Below, piece by piece: positions 1 through 5,886 of a DNA stretch of 9,241 bases. Origin of the DNA: Deinococcus sp. (GTDB lineage: Bacteria; Deinococcota; Deinococci; JACQHA01); assembly GCA_016199255.1 (NCBI GenBank), contig JACQHA010000090.1, positions 1-9,241 of the forward strand, in the 5' to 3' direction. Positions within the stretch are counted from its first letter, which is position 1. Each line of letters opens with the position of its first letter. The notes under the pieces are model-generated. The model saw only the letters and a list, made by a program, of their open reading frames with translations. It did no database searches and was not told where the DNA came from. Position numbers and translations under genes: made by a program.

Positions 1-219
1 AGGCCCCAGGCGCACCGCCAGCTCGCTTTGTCCGAACAGGGCGGTGGTGACATAAGCCAGGTACACCAGGAGCGGGGGATGGTCGCTGTAGCTGAGTGCC
101 AGGTGCCTGGTACCATCCCAGTAGTAGGCTTCGTCAGGATAGAGTTCGGTGCTGCTGGCCCACAGCACCAGGCGCAGCGCAATAGCTACCAGCAGCAGCC
201 AGATCAGCCGTCGTTCCAC
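1..219 (-). CDS. PMT/ArnT-like membrane glycosyltransferase, N-terminal fragment (cut by left edge)
   Basis: Seventy-three codons are visible before the gene leaves the window. A hydrophobic first segment (about residues 5-22) is followed by a short loop with TELYPDEAYYWDGTRHLALSY and then SDHPPLLVYL. The acidic DE pair after the first membrane helix, followed by an HPPL segment, is the signature of the PMT_2/GT83 family, which uses polyprenyl-phosphate-linked sugars outside the membrane. The same block occurs in the complete glycosyltransferase at 3368-4873, so the two are paralogues in one operon. I chose the GTG at 217-219 because no ATG lies between it and an in-frame upstream stop. No clear ribosome binding site precedes it, so the start is the weak point. 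The gene lies 31 bases downstream of the DUF362 gene on the same strand. Acceptor and sugar cannot be told from this fragment. Confidence 0.82.
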   Translation of the reverse strand, partial: MERRLIWLLLVAIALRLVLWASSTELYPDEAYYWDGTRHLALSYSDHPPLLVYLAYVTTALFGQSELAVRLGP

Positions 220-250
220 ACTTATTGGAGAGCGTTGGGGGAGCCAGGCA

Positions 251-1327
251 CTAATATTTCTGCCACAGTGCGCCCCGCTTAGTGGTCAAGAACTCCTGGA
301 TCAGTCTCTGGCCCACGGTGGGATACCAGTAGTAGTCGTGGTACAGCGTGGAGGCAGCAGGTGCCCACACCACCAGTGGCGAGTGCAAGAGCACCTTTTT
401 CAGCGGCCGCAAGGGCCCTTTGCGGATCAGCTGGTCACCCAAAATCACCAGGCTGCGCTTGGTCTCGAACCGGAAGTTTACGTTGCGCACGTCCTCGCCA
501 AGGATCTCAATCTGGTTAAACTCGGCCACGCCCAGGCCCCGCTCATGGGCCATACGCAGGTAAGGAATGCTCATCGGGTCAAACCCCATCATGTGCGCCG
601 CCGCTGCATCGAGCGCCACGCAGTCTCCTGAGGCCAGGATGTAGTCCTTGATGACCGGGAGCATGGTGCGCGGGCCGGCGCCATTGCCGCACACTGTACC
701 GTCCATGACCGCGAAAATCCCCGGGTGCAGCTCGCGCTGCATGTAGAGCAGGTCTACCAGCACCTCGTGGATGAACTCGTGGGCGTAGTGCCGCACCTCT
801 TTTAACAGGCCCCCGAAGGCATTCTTGATGCTGCCCGTGGTGGTGGAGTGGCCGTGGGTCTTCACCGTAGGCAGGTGCAAAACATTCTTGCCAATAAACA
901 TCTTGGGAATCTGGATCCCCTCGGGGAAGATCTCATTGAGCTTCAAAAGCGGGCTCTTGAAGGCATAGACCGTCCACTCCACCTCGGGCAGTGGGGTGAA
1001 GCTGAGGCCGTACCTATCCAGCACCGGCAGCCACTTATTGTTCTTGGCCCCTTCCCGGGGGTTGGTGACGACTGTCTTATTCTCTACCGGCAGCAGTCTC
1101 TCTTTGGGGTAGCCGTCTTCCACCAGGGTTCTCACTGCCCCCTCCAGCTGCCAGGGCTGGGTGCTGCAGGCCGGGAAATACTTGGTCCATGACAGGTTCA
1201 GTTTGATTAGGGTGTCATGCTCTTTGGGCAGAAACGACTGGTAGTCGGCCAGCTCCATCAGCCGGCGGTAGTCGGCCAGTATGGTCTCCGGGCTGGTTTT
1301 CAGGACCACAACACGGCTGCGTGCCAT
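251..1327 (-). CDS. DUF362 domain-containing protein
   Basis: A 358-residue soluble protein with the DUF362 landmarks: KLNLSW at residues 42-47, LPTVKTHGHSTTTGSIKNAF at about 152-171, MDGTVCGNGAGPR at 208-220, and SGDCVALDAAAAHMMGFDP at about 233-251. The biochemical role of DUF362 is not well established. Some members are fused to ferredoxin domains, but this one has no CxxCxxC cluster and only three scattered cysteines (C54, C213, C236). No signal peptide or membrane helix is evident, so it is probably cytoplasmic. The ATG start has a good GGGAGG six bases upstream. It begins 11 bases after the stop of the UbiA-type gene and ends 31 bases before the next glycosyltransferase, so it is co-transcribed with envelope-glycan genes. 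That context suggests, but does not show, a link to lipid-linked sugar metabolism. Confidence 0.88.
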   Translation of the reverse strand: MARSRVVVLKTSPETILADYRRLMELADYQSFLPKEHDTLIKLNLSWTKYFPACSTQPWQLEGAVRTLVEDGYPKERLLPVENKTVVTNPREGAKNNKWLPVLDRYGLSFTPLPEVEWTVYAFKSPLLKLNEIFPEGIQIPKMFIGKNVLHLPTVKTHGHSTTTGSIKNAFGGLLKEVRHYAHEFIHEVLVDLLYMQRELHPGIFAVMDGTVCGNGAGPRTMLPVIKDYILASGDCVALDAAAAHMMGFDPMSIPYLRMAHERGLGVAEFNQIEILGEDVRNVNFRFETKRSLVILGDQLIRKGPLRPLKKVLLHSPLVVWAPAASTLYHDYYWYPTVGQRLIQEFLTTKRGALWQKY

Positions 1328-1338
1328 AAGTGCCTCCC

Positions 1339-2280
1339 TTAGATGTATCTCACAACATACACCAGAATTGCGGCAGTCACCACCCAGAGCAGCACGCTAA
1401 CGAGCAGCGGCCGGTCAGAGAGCAAGAGCTGCTCCGGGTTGCCGCCGCCGTCCCGCTGGTGGATCAGGTACAGGTAGCGGAAGATGCCGTAGAGCACAAA
1501 GGGCACGGTGTATACCAGTTTGTTGCTACCAAACTCCTCAACGGTACGAGGGCTCAAGGTATACAGGGCGTAGGCCACCACCGTGCTGGAGGTGACCACA
1601 CTGATCATCTGGTCCAGGAGGGCGACGCTGTACTCTTCCAGGATCGGCCGGTGGCTACCAGCGCCGGACTCCAGCAAAGTGAGCTCGTGGCGGCGCTTGG
1701 ACAGCGCTAAAAACAGCGCCAGCAAAATGGTGCAGGCCAGCAGCCAGGGGCTCAGCTCCACGGCCAGTACGGCGGCGCCGGCGGCAGCTCTCAACACGAA
1801 CCCCAGCGCTACTGACAGCACATCCAGGATCACCACGTGCTTGAGCCACAGGGAGTACGCCAAATTGAGGAGCAGGTAGGCCAGGGCAGTAGCGCCAAAG
1901 GGCACGGAAAGGGCGAAACTGCCTACCAGCCCACCGATCACGCTCAGCACTGCTGCTACGGCCGCCACCTTGGGGCTAAGCCGCCCTGAGGCCAGGGGCC
2001 GGTGGCGCTTCCGAGGGTGCTGGCGGTCCGCTTCCAGGTCGGTCAGGTCGTTCACCAGATACACCGCCCCGCTGAGCAGGCAGAACAGGGCAATGGCGGC
2101 AGCGGTGCGGGCCAGAGCGTCTAGGTGCAGCAGTTGCTGGGAGAAGATGAGGGCCGCGCCCACAAAGGCGTTCTTGGTCCACTGCTTGGGGCGCATGGAG
2201 AGCACCAGGGCAATAAGCACCGCCAGCAGTGAGCCAGTGGCTTTGGGCCGGGCCAGAGGGGCAACGTGTTCGCTGGTCAT
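1339..2280 (-). CDS. UbiA-family prenyltransferase, decaprenyl-phosphate phosphoribosyltransferase-like
   Basis: A 313-residue polytopic membrane protein. It has RPKQWTKN at residues 30-37, the metal/diphosphate-binding NDLTDLEAD motif at 77-85, HPRKRHRPLASG at 88-99, and a C-terminal RYLYLIHQRDGGGNPEQLLL region at 268-287. This combination is typical of the DPPR-synthase branch of UbiA (mycobacterial Rv3806c), which moves phosphoribose from PRPP onto polyprenyl phosphate. It is less like the quinone-pathway UbiA/MenA enzymes. In actinobacteria the product leads to polyprenyl-phosphoarabinose. The neighbouring PMT-type glycosyltransferases, whose family uses polyprenyl-phospho-sugars, fit this role. 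The exact lipid and final sugar are inference. The ATG start has GGAG six bases upstream and lies one base after the stop of the preceding gene, so translation is probably coupled. No epimerase partner is visible in the window. Confidence 0.88.
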   Translation of the reverse strand: MTSEHVAPLARPKATGSLLAVLIALVLSMRPKQWTKNAFVGAALIFSQQLLHLDALARTAAAIALFCLLSGAVYLVNDLTDLEADRQHPRKRHRPLASGRLSPKVAAVAAVLSVIGGLVGSFALSVPFGATALAYLLLNLAYSLWLKHVVILDVLSVALGFVLRAAAGAAVLAVELSPWLLACTILLALFLALSKRRHELTLLESGAGSHRPILEEYSVALLDQMISVVTSSTVVAYALYTLSPRTVEEFGSNKLVYTVPFVLYGIFRYLYLIHQRDGGGNPEQLLLSDRPLLVSVLLWVVTAAILVYVVRYI

Positions 2281-2281
2281 A

Positions 2282-3292
2282 TTACACTCCAGGTTGTCTC
2301 GTAGCGCTTCGCTGCAGGCTATAGCGCAGCGCCGGCAGGGCCAGCACCCCCACCCCTACGGCGAACCATAAGGTAGCAGCCCGGACTAGCAAGGTGCTGG
2401 CAGTGGCCTCCTGCCGGCTATTGCCTAGCACCACCAGCAACCCGGTGAGGCTCAGCTCAGTGGTGCCCAGGCCGCCGGGCATAAAGCTGACCGCCCCTGC
2501 CAGGGTAGCCAGGGCATAGACCCAGACGGCCTGGCTCAGGCCCAGCGAAGACCCGAAGCTGCGGGCAATAGCAAAAAGGGCCAGGCACTCGCAGAACCAG
2601 GCCGCCGCTGCCAGTCCAGTGGCCAGGAGAAGCGGCCCGGGCAAGAGGAGCTGCCTGGTGCGGCTATAGGCCAGGGCCAGTTTCTCTGCCTGAGGGCCGA
2701 AGCGGGGGATCCGGCGGCAGCGCGCCAGAAGCCAGCTCACCGCCGCTTGATTCCAGAGGAGCATGAGCCCCAGTGCCATAAGTGCCAGCAGCGCCAGGGG
2801 TAGGGCCAAGGAGCCACCGGTGGAAATCCCGGCACCGGCCAGGAGAACCAGCGCCAGCACGTCAGTCAGGCGCTCCGCCAGCACGACTGGCACGCTGCTG
2901 GTGGCCGGGGTGCCGTTGGCACGTTCCAGGAAATAGCACTTGACCAGTTCGCCTACTTTGCCTGGCGTGACCGCCAGGCTGAAGCCCCCCAGGAAGATCA
3001 GAAAACTCTGCACTGGCGGCGGAGCAGCACCTAGGCTCTTTAAGTAAAACTGCCACCTGATAGCGCGTAGCACATAGTTGGTGCTGGCCAGGCCCAGGGC
3101 GAGCGCCAGCGCTGCCCAGTGAAAATGCGCTAGCGCCGCCCACAGCTGACGGGCATCGGCCACCACCACCAGCGCCGTGTAGACCAGGGCGGCCAGCGCT
3201 AGCACCAGCACCAGCCGGGCAATGGTGCGCCGGCTCCAGAGGCTGCGCCCTGCCCCCGGCGCCTGGCTGATTGGACTGGCGGTTTGGTCCAC
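2282..3292 (-). CDS. AglD/MprF-type membrane protein (lysylphosphatidylglycerol synthase TM region, UPF0104)
   Basis: An integral membrane protein of about 336 residues with roughly eight hydrophobic segments. It carries the family motifs LRAIRW (about residues 75-80), TPGKVGELVKCYFL (about 109-122), LAERLTDVLALVL in the middle, and FMPGGLGTTE in the C-terminal third. These mark the LPG_synthase_TM/UPF0104 family, which includes the MprF flippase domain and archaeal AglD. There is no C-terminal aminoacyl-transferase domain, so lysyl-PG synthesis itself is unlikely. Members often sit with lipid-linked sugar genes, as here. The frame is open back to a TTG at 3304, but GGAGG at 3298-3302 is correctly spaced only for the GTG at 3290-3292, so I use that start. 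The gene ends one base before the UbiA-type gene and begins about 75 bases after the upstream glycosyltransferase stop. A glycolipid flippase or glycosyltransferase role is inference. Confidence 0.85.
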   Translation of the reverse strand: MDQTASPISQAPGAGRSLWSRRTIARLVLVLALAALVYTALVVVADARQLWAALAHFHWAALALALGLASTNYVLRAIRWQFYLKSLGAAPPPVQSFLIFLGGFSLAVTPGKVGELVKCYFLERANGTPATSSVPVVLAERLTDVLALVLLAGAGISTGGSLALPLALLALMALGLMLLWNQAAVSWLLARCRRIPRFGPQAEKLALAYSRTRQLLLPGPLLLATGLAAAAWFCECLALFAIARSFGSSLGLSQAVWVYALATLAGAVSFMPGGLGTTELSLTGLLVVLGNSRQEATASTLLVRAATLWFAVGVGVLALPALRYSLQRSATRQPGV

Positions 3293-3367
3293 CCTCACCT
3301 CCAAGAGCCTTATCTTAACCTACCTGCCTTACTAGGTTCTTTTAACCGGGCCTGGCCCAGAGGTGTT

Positions 3368-4873
3368 TCAGCTAGGGTGGCACTGGCGGTCCCAGCGCAG
3401 GGTGCCTCTGGGGCACTGGTAGTCCACGAGATACACCAGCCACAGGGTCTGTACCAGCTGGCCACGCCAGTAGATAGGCACTGGGTCGAAGACCTGGCGC
3501 TCGCGGAACTGCCTGGCCCCGTACTGGGCACAGGCCGGGTGGAAGCAGGCCAAGAGCACCTGGTCGCCGGGCCGGAGCGGGGCGTCGGCGTAGTAAAAGT
3601 AGTTGGTGCGCTCGGCGAATATCTGGGTGGTGTGGGGCTGGCCGGTGGTGGCGAAAGCCAGGCTGCTGGCCAGAAAGCGGTCCCCGGCCACCAGCCGCGT
3701 CCCGCTGGGCAGTGCCTGGAGCTGGGCGTTCACCGCTCGGGCGGTGGCCTCCCAGGCGTAGAGCGACATCTGGGCACGGATCCTGGCCTGCAGGTCAGGG
3801 GGGATGGGGATGGAGGGGCTCAAAATGAACCACCCCAGGGCGGCGGTCTGCAAGGCGGCAAAACCGCCCACTAGTCCCCAGGCTGCCACCCGGTGCCGGG
3901 CTTTCTCGAGGAGGGCGCTGGCGGCCATGGCGGCAGTGAGATAGCCCTGGGCCGGCCAGTTGCCGCCGGCGTCCTGTAGCCAGACCAGGCCTGCTAGCCC
4001 GGCTAGCAGGGTGGGAAGCGCCAGGCAGGCTACGAGCAGGTAGCGCAGGTCCTGGCGCTTCAGCCCTTGCCAAAGTAGCACTACAGTTCCCCAGAGATAA
4101 GCCAAGAACACCAGCGGCGGTGTCACCCCCAGGTACTCCCCAAGGTTGGCGGTGATGCTGTTCGGATCCGGCCGGCTGAAGCGAGCTGCTAGCGACGACT
4201 GCAGGGCGCCAAACGACTCCAGCCCGCCGTGCTGCCAGTGCCAAAGGGCCATGGGCAGGCAGAGCAAGGCCGCCAGCAGCAGCCCCAGGTACGGCTCCCG
4301 GCGGCGCAGCCAGTGGCGCTGAGAGCGGCAGAGCAGGAGCAGGAGAAAAGCTGAGGGGATAAAAAGCACCATGGAGGGCTTCGCCAGAAACCCTAACCCC
4401 AGCGCTGCCCCGCTCAGGTACCACCAGCGTCCCTGGCGGCGCGCCAGCGCCTGGTAGAGGCTCCAGGCAGCCAGCGCCCAGAGAGTGAGCTGGGGGATAT
4501 CGTACTGCATCAGGAACCCCAGAGCGAAGAGCGGCGTAAGCTGGAGCAAGACCACGCTGGCCAGCGCCACCCCCTGGCCGAACAGGCTGGTGGCCAGGGC
4601 GTAGAGCAGCACCAGGCGGGTGAGAGACAGCCCAATGGCCAGGCTGCGCAGCACCAGCTTGCTATCGCCACCTAGCCAGGTGGCGGCGCGGATCAGGTAA
4701 GGGGCCAGGGGTGGGTGGTGGTAATAGGACAGGGCCAGGTGCCGCCCGGCGTCCCAGTAGTAGGCCTCGTCGGGGGACAGCTCGCTCATAATGGCGCCGA
4801 AGAAGTGCTGCAGGGCCACCAGTATAAGCAGTAGGGCAAAGCCCAGGTGGCGGCGCGCTGGTGGCAGTGGCAT
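3368..4873 (-). CDS. PMT/ArnT-like (GT83-type) membrane glycosyltransferase
   Basis: A membrane glycosyltransferase of about 501 residues. The N-terminal helix is followed by SELSPDEAYYWDAGRHLALS, with the catalytic-type acidic pair at residues 35-36, and then YYHHPPLAPYL. About ten more hydrophobic segments follow, then a soluble, probably periplasmic, C-terminal domain of about 130 residues. This matches PMT_2/ArnT-like enzymes that move a sugar from polyprenyl phosphate to lipid A, glycan or protein; substrate and acceptor are unknown. Three starts are possible: GTG at 4930, ATG at 4885 and ATG at 4873. I prefer 4873 because it gives the same spacing to the DE motif as the paralogue at the left edge, and because the 4930 start would put coding sequence under the strong opposite-strand perR promoter. 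None of the three has a strong ribosome binding site. It is the first gene of the minus-strand operon, and I see no convincing promoter for it. Confidence 0.87.
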   Translation of the reverse strand: MPLPPARRHLGFALLLILVALQHFFGAIMSELSPDEAYYWDAGRHLALSYYHHPPLAPYLIRAATWLGGDSKLVLRSLAIGLSLTRLVLLYALATSLFGQGVALASVVLLQLTPLFALGFLMQYDIPQLTLWALAAWSLYQALARRQGRWWYLSGAALGLGFLAKPSMVLFIPSAFLLLLLCRSQRHWLRRREPYLGLLLAALLCLPMALWHWQHGGLESFGALQSSLAARFSRPDPNSITANLGEYLGVTPPLVFLAYLWGTVVLLWQGLKRQDLRYLLVACLALPTLLAGLAGLVWLQDAGGNWPAQGYLTAAMAASALLEKARHRVAAWGLVGGFAALQTAALGWFILSPSIPIPPDLQARIRAQMSLYAWEATARAVNAQLQALPSGTRLVAGDRFLASSLAFATTGQPHTTQIFAERTNYFYYADAPLRPGDQVLLACFHPACAQYGARQFRERQVFDPVPIYWRGQLVQTLWLVYLVDYQCPRGTLRWDRQCHPS

Positions 4874-4911
4874 GAGGCCTAGCATAGCCCAGGGCAGCCT
4901 GGCTGGGGAGC

Positions 4912-4940
4912 TTGACAGGCTAGTGGGCACTGGCTATAGT
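4912..4940 (+). promoter_or_regulatory. sigma-70 type promoter of the perR operon
   Basis: TTGACA at 4912-4917 and TATAGT at 4935-4940 are separated by exactly 17 bases, giving a consensus -35 box and a five-of-six -10 box. Transcription should begin near 4946-4948, leaving a leader of about 33 bases before the perR ATG at 4980. The promoter overlaps the longest reading of the divergent glycosyltransferase gene. Confidence 0.8.
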
Positions 4941-4943
4941 GCT

Positions 4944-4962
4944 ACTAGTAACTATTACTAGT
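4944..4962. promoter_or_regulatory. palindromic operator, candidate PerR/Fur box
   Basis: ACTAGTAACTATTACTAGT is a perfect 8-3-8 inverted repeat of 19 bp. Read as 9-1-9 it has one mismatched pair. Its length and AT-rich symmetry resemble Fur-family boxes, although it is not the Bacillus Per-box consensus. A second overlapping inverted pair, AGTAACT (4947-4953) and AGTTACT (4960-4966), extends it to the right. It covers the predicted transcription start of perR, so bound repressor would block its own operon. It is also in the divergent intergenic region and could affect the glycosyltransferase operon. Confidence 0.72.
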
Positions 4963-4966
4963 TACT

Positions 4967-4972
4967 GGGGGA
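4967..4972 (+). promoter_or_regulatory. ribosome binding site of perR
   Basis: GGGGGA at 4967-4972, followed by GC, lies about seven bases before the ATG at 4980. This supports that start; no competing in-frame start lies in the short leader. Confidence 0.6.
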
Positions 4973-4979
4973 GCAGGCT

Positions 4980-5381
4980 ATGGCAGAGAAAGCGCCAAAG
5001 GAGATGCGGCTCACCAAGCAGCGCCAGGCGGTGCTGGCTGCTCTGCGCTCCACTGATACCCATCCCGATGCCGCCTGGGTGTACCAGGAGGTGCGCCAGA
5101 GCCTGCCGGGCATTAGCCTGGGCACCGTCTACCGCTCCCTGGCGGCGCTGGTGGACCAGGGTTTGATCCAGGAGCTGCCCCAGGAGGGGAAAGTGCTCTA
5201 TGACGCCAATATCACCCCACATCAGCACGCGGTGTGTACCAGCTGCAGCCGGGTGTTTGATCTAGTTCTGCCTCCCCTGGACCAGCTATACCGCGAGGCG
5301 CGGCGGCGTAGCGGCTTTCATAGCATCAGCGCCTACCGGTTGGACTTCTACGGCCTGTGCCAGCGTTGCGCGGCCGCCTGA
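4980..5381 (+). CDS. perR: PerR-type peroxide-sensing Fur family repressor
   Basis: A 133-residue Fur-family regulator. The N-terminal winged helix contains LTKQRQAVLAAL and the recognition-helix segment SLGTVYRSLAAL (residues 46-57). The C-terminal dimerisation domain follows. By alignment with Bacillus PerR, all five regulatory metal ligands are present: H28, D75, H81, H83 and D94. An aspartate at the last position, where Fur has glutamate, favours PerR over Fur or Zur. C86/C89 and C127/C130 form the structural zinc site. In PerR, iron-catalysed oxidation of the histidines releases DNA. The gene heads an operon with rubrerythrin 21 bases downstream, and a palindrome covers its own transcription start, so autoregulation and peroxide induction are likely. 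The family call is firm; peroxide sensing is inferred from the ligands and neighbours. Confidence 0.9.
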   Translation: MAEKAPKEMRLTKQRQAVLAALRSTDTHPDAAWVYQEVRQSLPGISLGTVYRSLAALVDQGLIQELPQEGKVLYDANITPHQHAVCTSCSRVFDLVLPPLDQLYREARRRSGFHSISAYRLDFYGLCQRCAAA

Positions 5382-5390
5382 AGTAGTCCC

Positions 5391-5398
5391 AAGGAGGT
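5391..5398 (+). promoter_or_regulatory. strong ribosome binding site of rubrerythrin
   Basis: AAGGAGGT is a near-perfect anti-Shine-Dalgarno match five bases before the ATG at 5403. It is the strongest in the operon, which suggests that rubrerythrin is made in larger amounts than the other products. Confidence 0.75.
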
Positions 5399-5402
5399 CA
5401 TT

Positions 5403-5825
5403 ATGGCTAAGAGTCTGAAAGGCACAAAAACCCTGCAGAACCTGAAAGAGGGGTTCGCTGGCGAGTCCCAGGCGAACCGCCGCTATCTGTACTTCGCCCG
5501 CAAGGCGGACATTGAGGGCCACCCTGATATTGCCGGGGTGTTTAGGGACACTTCCGAGGGCGAGACTGGCCACGCCTTTGGCCACTTTGAGTTCATGGAG
5601 GAAGTAGGCGACCCGGTAACCGGCGAGCCGGTGGGCGACACTGCTAAGAACCTGAAGTCGGCCATTGCCGGCGAGACCTATGAGTACACCAAGATGTACC
5701 CTGGGTTTGCCAAGACCGCCCGGGACGAGGGCTTCGATGAGATCGCCGAGTGGTTCGAGACCCTGGCGCGCGCTGAGAAGTCCCATGCCGGCCGGTTCAC
5801 CAGGGCTCTGGAGTCGCTGAAGTAA
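5403..5825 (+). CDS. rubrerythrin, diiron domain only (no rubredoxin domain)
   Basis: A 140-residue four-helix-bundle diiron protein. By comparison with Desulfovibrio rubrerythrin, all seven diiron ligands are present: E21 ([10 protein letters not shown]), E54 and H57 (EGETGHA), E91 and E94 (GETYEYT), and E125 and H128 (AEKSHAGRF). Rubrerythrins reduce hydrogen peroxide to water in the cytoplasm, usually receiving electrons through their own C-terminal rubredoxin domain. That domain is absent: the protein ends straight after the fourth helix and has no cysteine, as in the short, sulerythrin-like forms. An external electron donor is therefore needed, and the iron-sulfur protein encoded next is the obvious candidate. 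The gene follows perR by 21 bases and has the best ribosome binding site in the operon. A strong hairpin lies just after its stop codon. Confidence 0.93.
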   Translation: MAKSLKGTKTLQNLKEGFAGESQANRRYLYFARKADIEGHPDIAGVFRDTSEGETGHAFGHFEFMEEVGDPVTGEPVGDTAKNLKSAIAGETYEYTKMYPGFAKTARDEGFDEIAEWFETLARAEKSHAGRFTRALESLK

Positions 5826-5837
5826 GCTCCATCTGGT

Positions 5838-5863
5838 GGGGGAAGGGGTGGGCCCCTTCCCCC
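5838..5863 (+). terminator. strong intercistronic hairpin (possible attenuator or mRNA stabiliser)
   Basis: GGGGGAAGGGG (5838-5848) pairs perfectly with CCCCTTCCCCC (5853-5863) across a four-base TGGG loop, starting 12 bases after the rubrerythrin stop. No run of T follows, so it is not a classical intrinsic terminator. It could cause partial termination or protect the rubrerythrin message from 3' decay. Confidence 0.65.
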
Positions 5864-5886
5864 GGCTCGGGCCTGGGGAGGGAAGC

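Noticed and set aside
3305..3367. Terminator or promoter between the glycosyltransferase and UPF0104 genes
   Set aside because: AACCTA/TAGGTT form only a six-base stem with a ten-base loop, and there is no T-run or promoter pair. I treat the genes as one operon.
4980..5381. Fur or Zur rather than PerR
   Set aside because: The last regulatory ligand is Asp (D94) rather than the Glu of Fur, the full PerR ligand set is present, and the operon partner is a peroxidase.
5836..5886. ATG at 5836 as start of the Fe-S protein
   Set aside because: It would place the first 17 codons in the hairpin, giving a Gly/Pro-rich leader. The ATG at 5887 has a strong ribosome binding site directly upstream.
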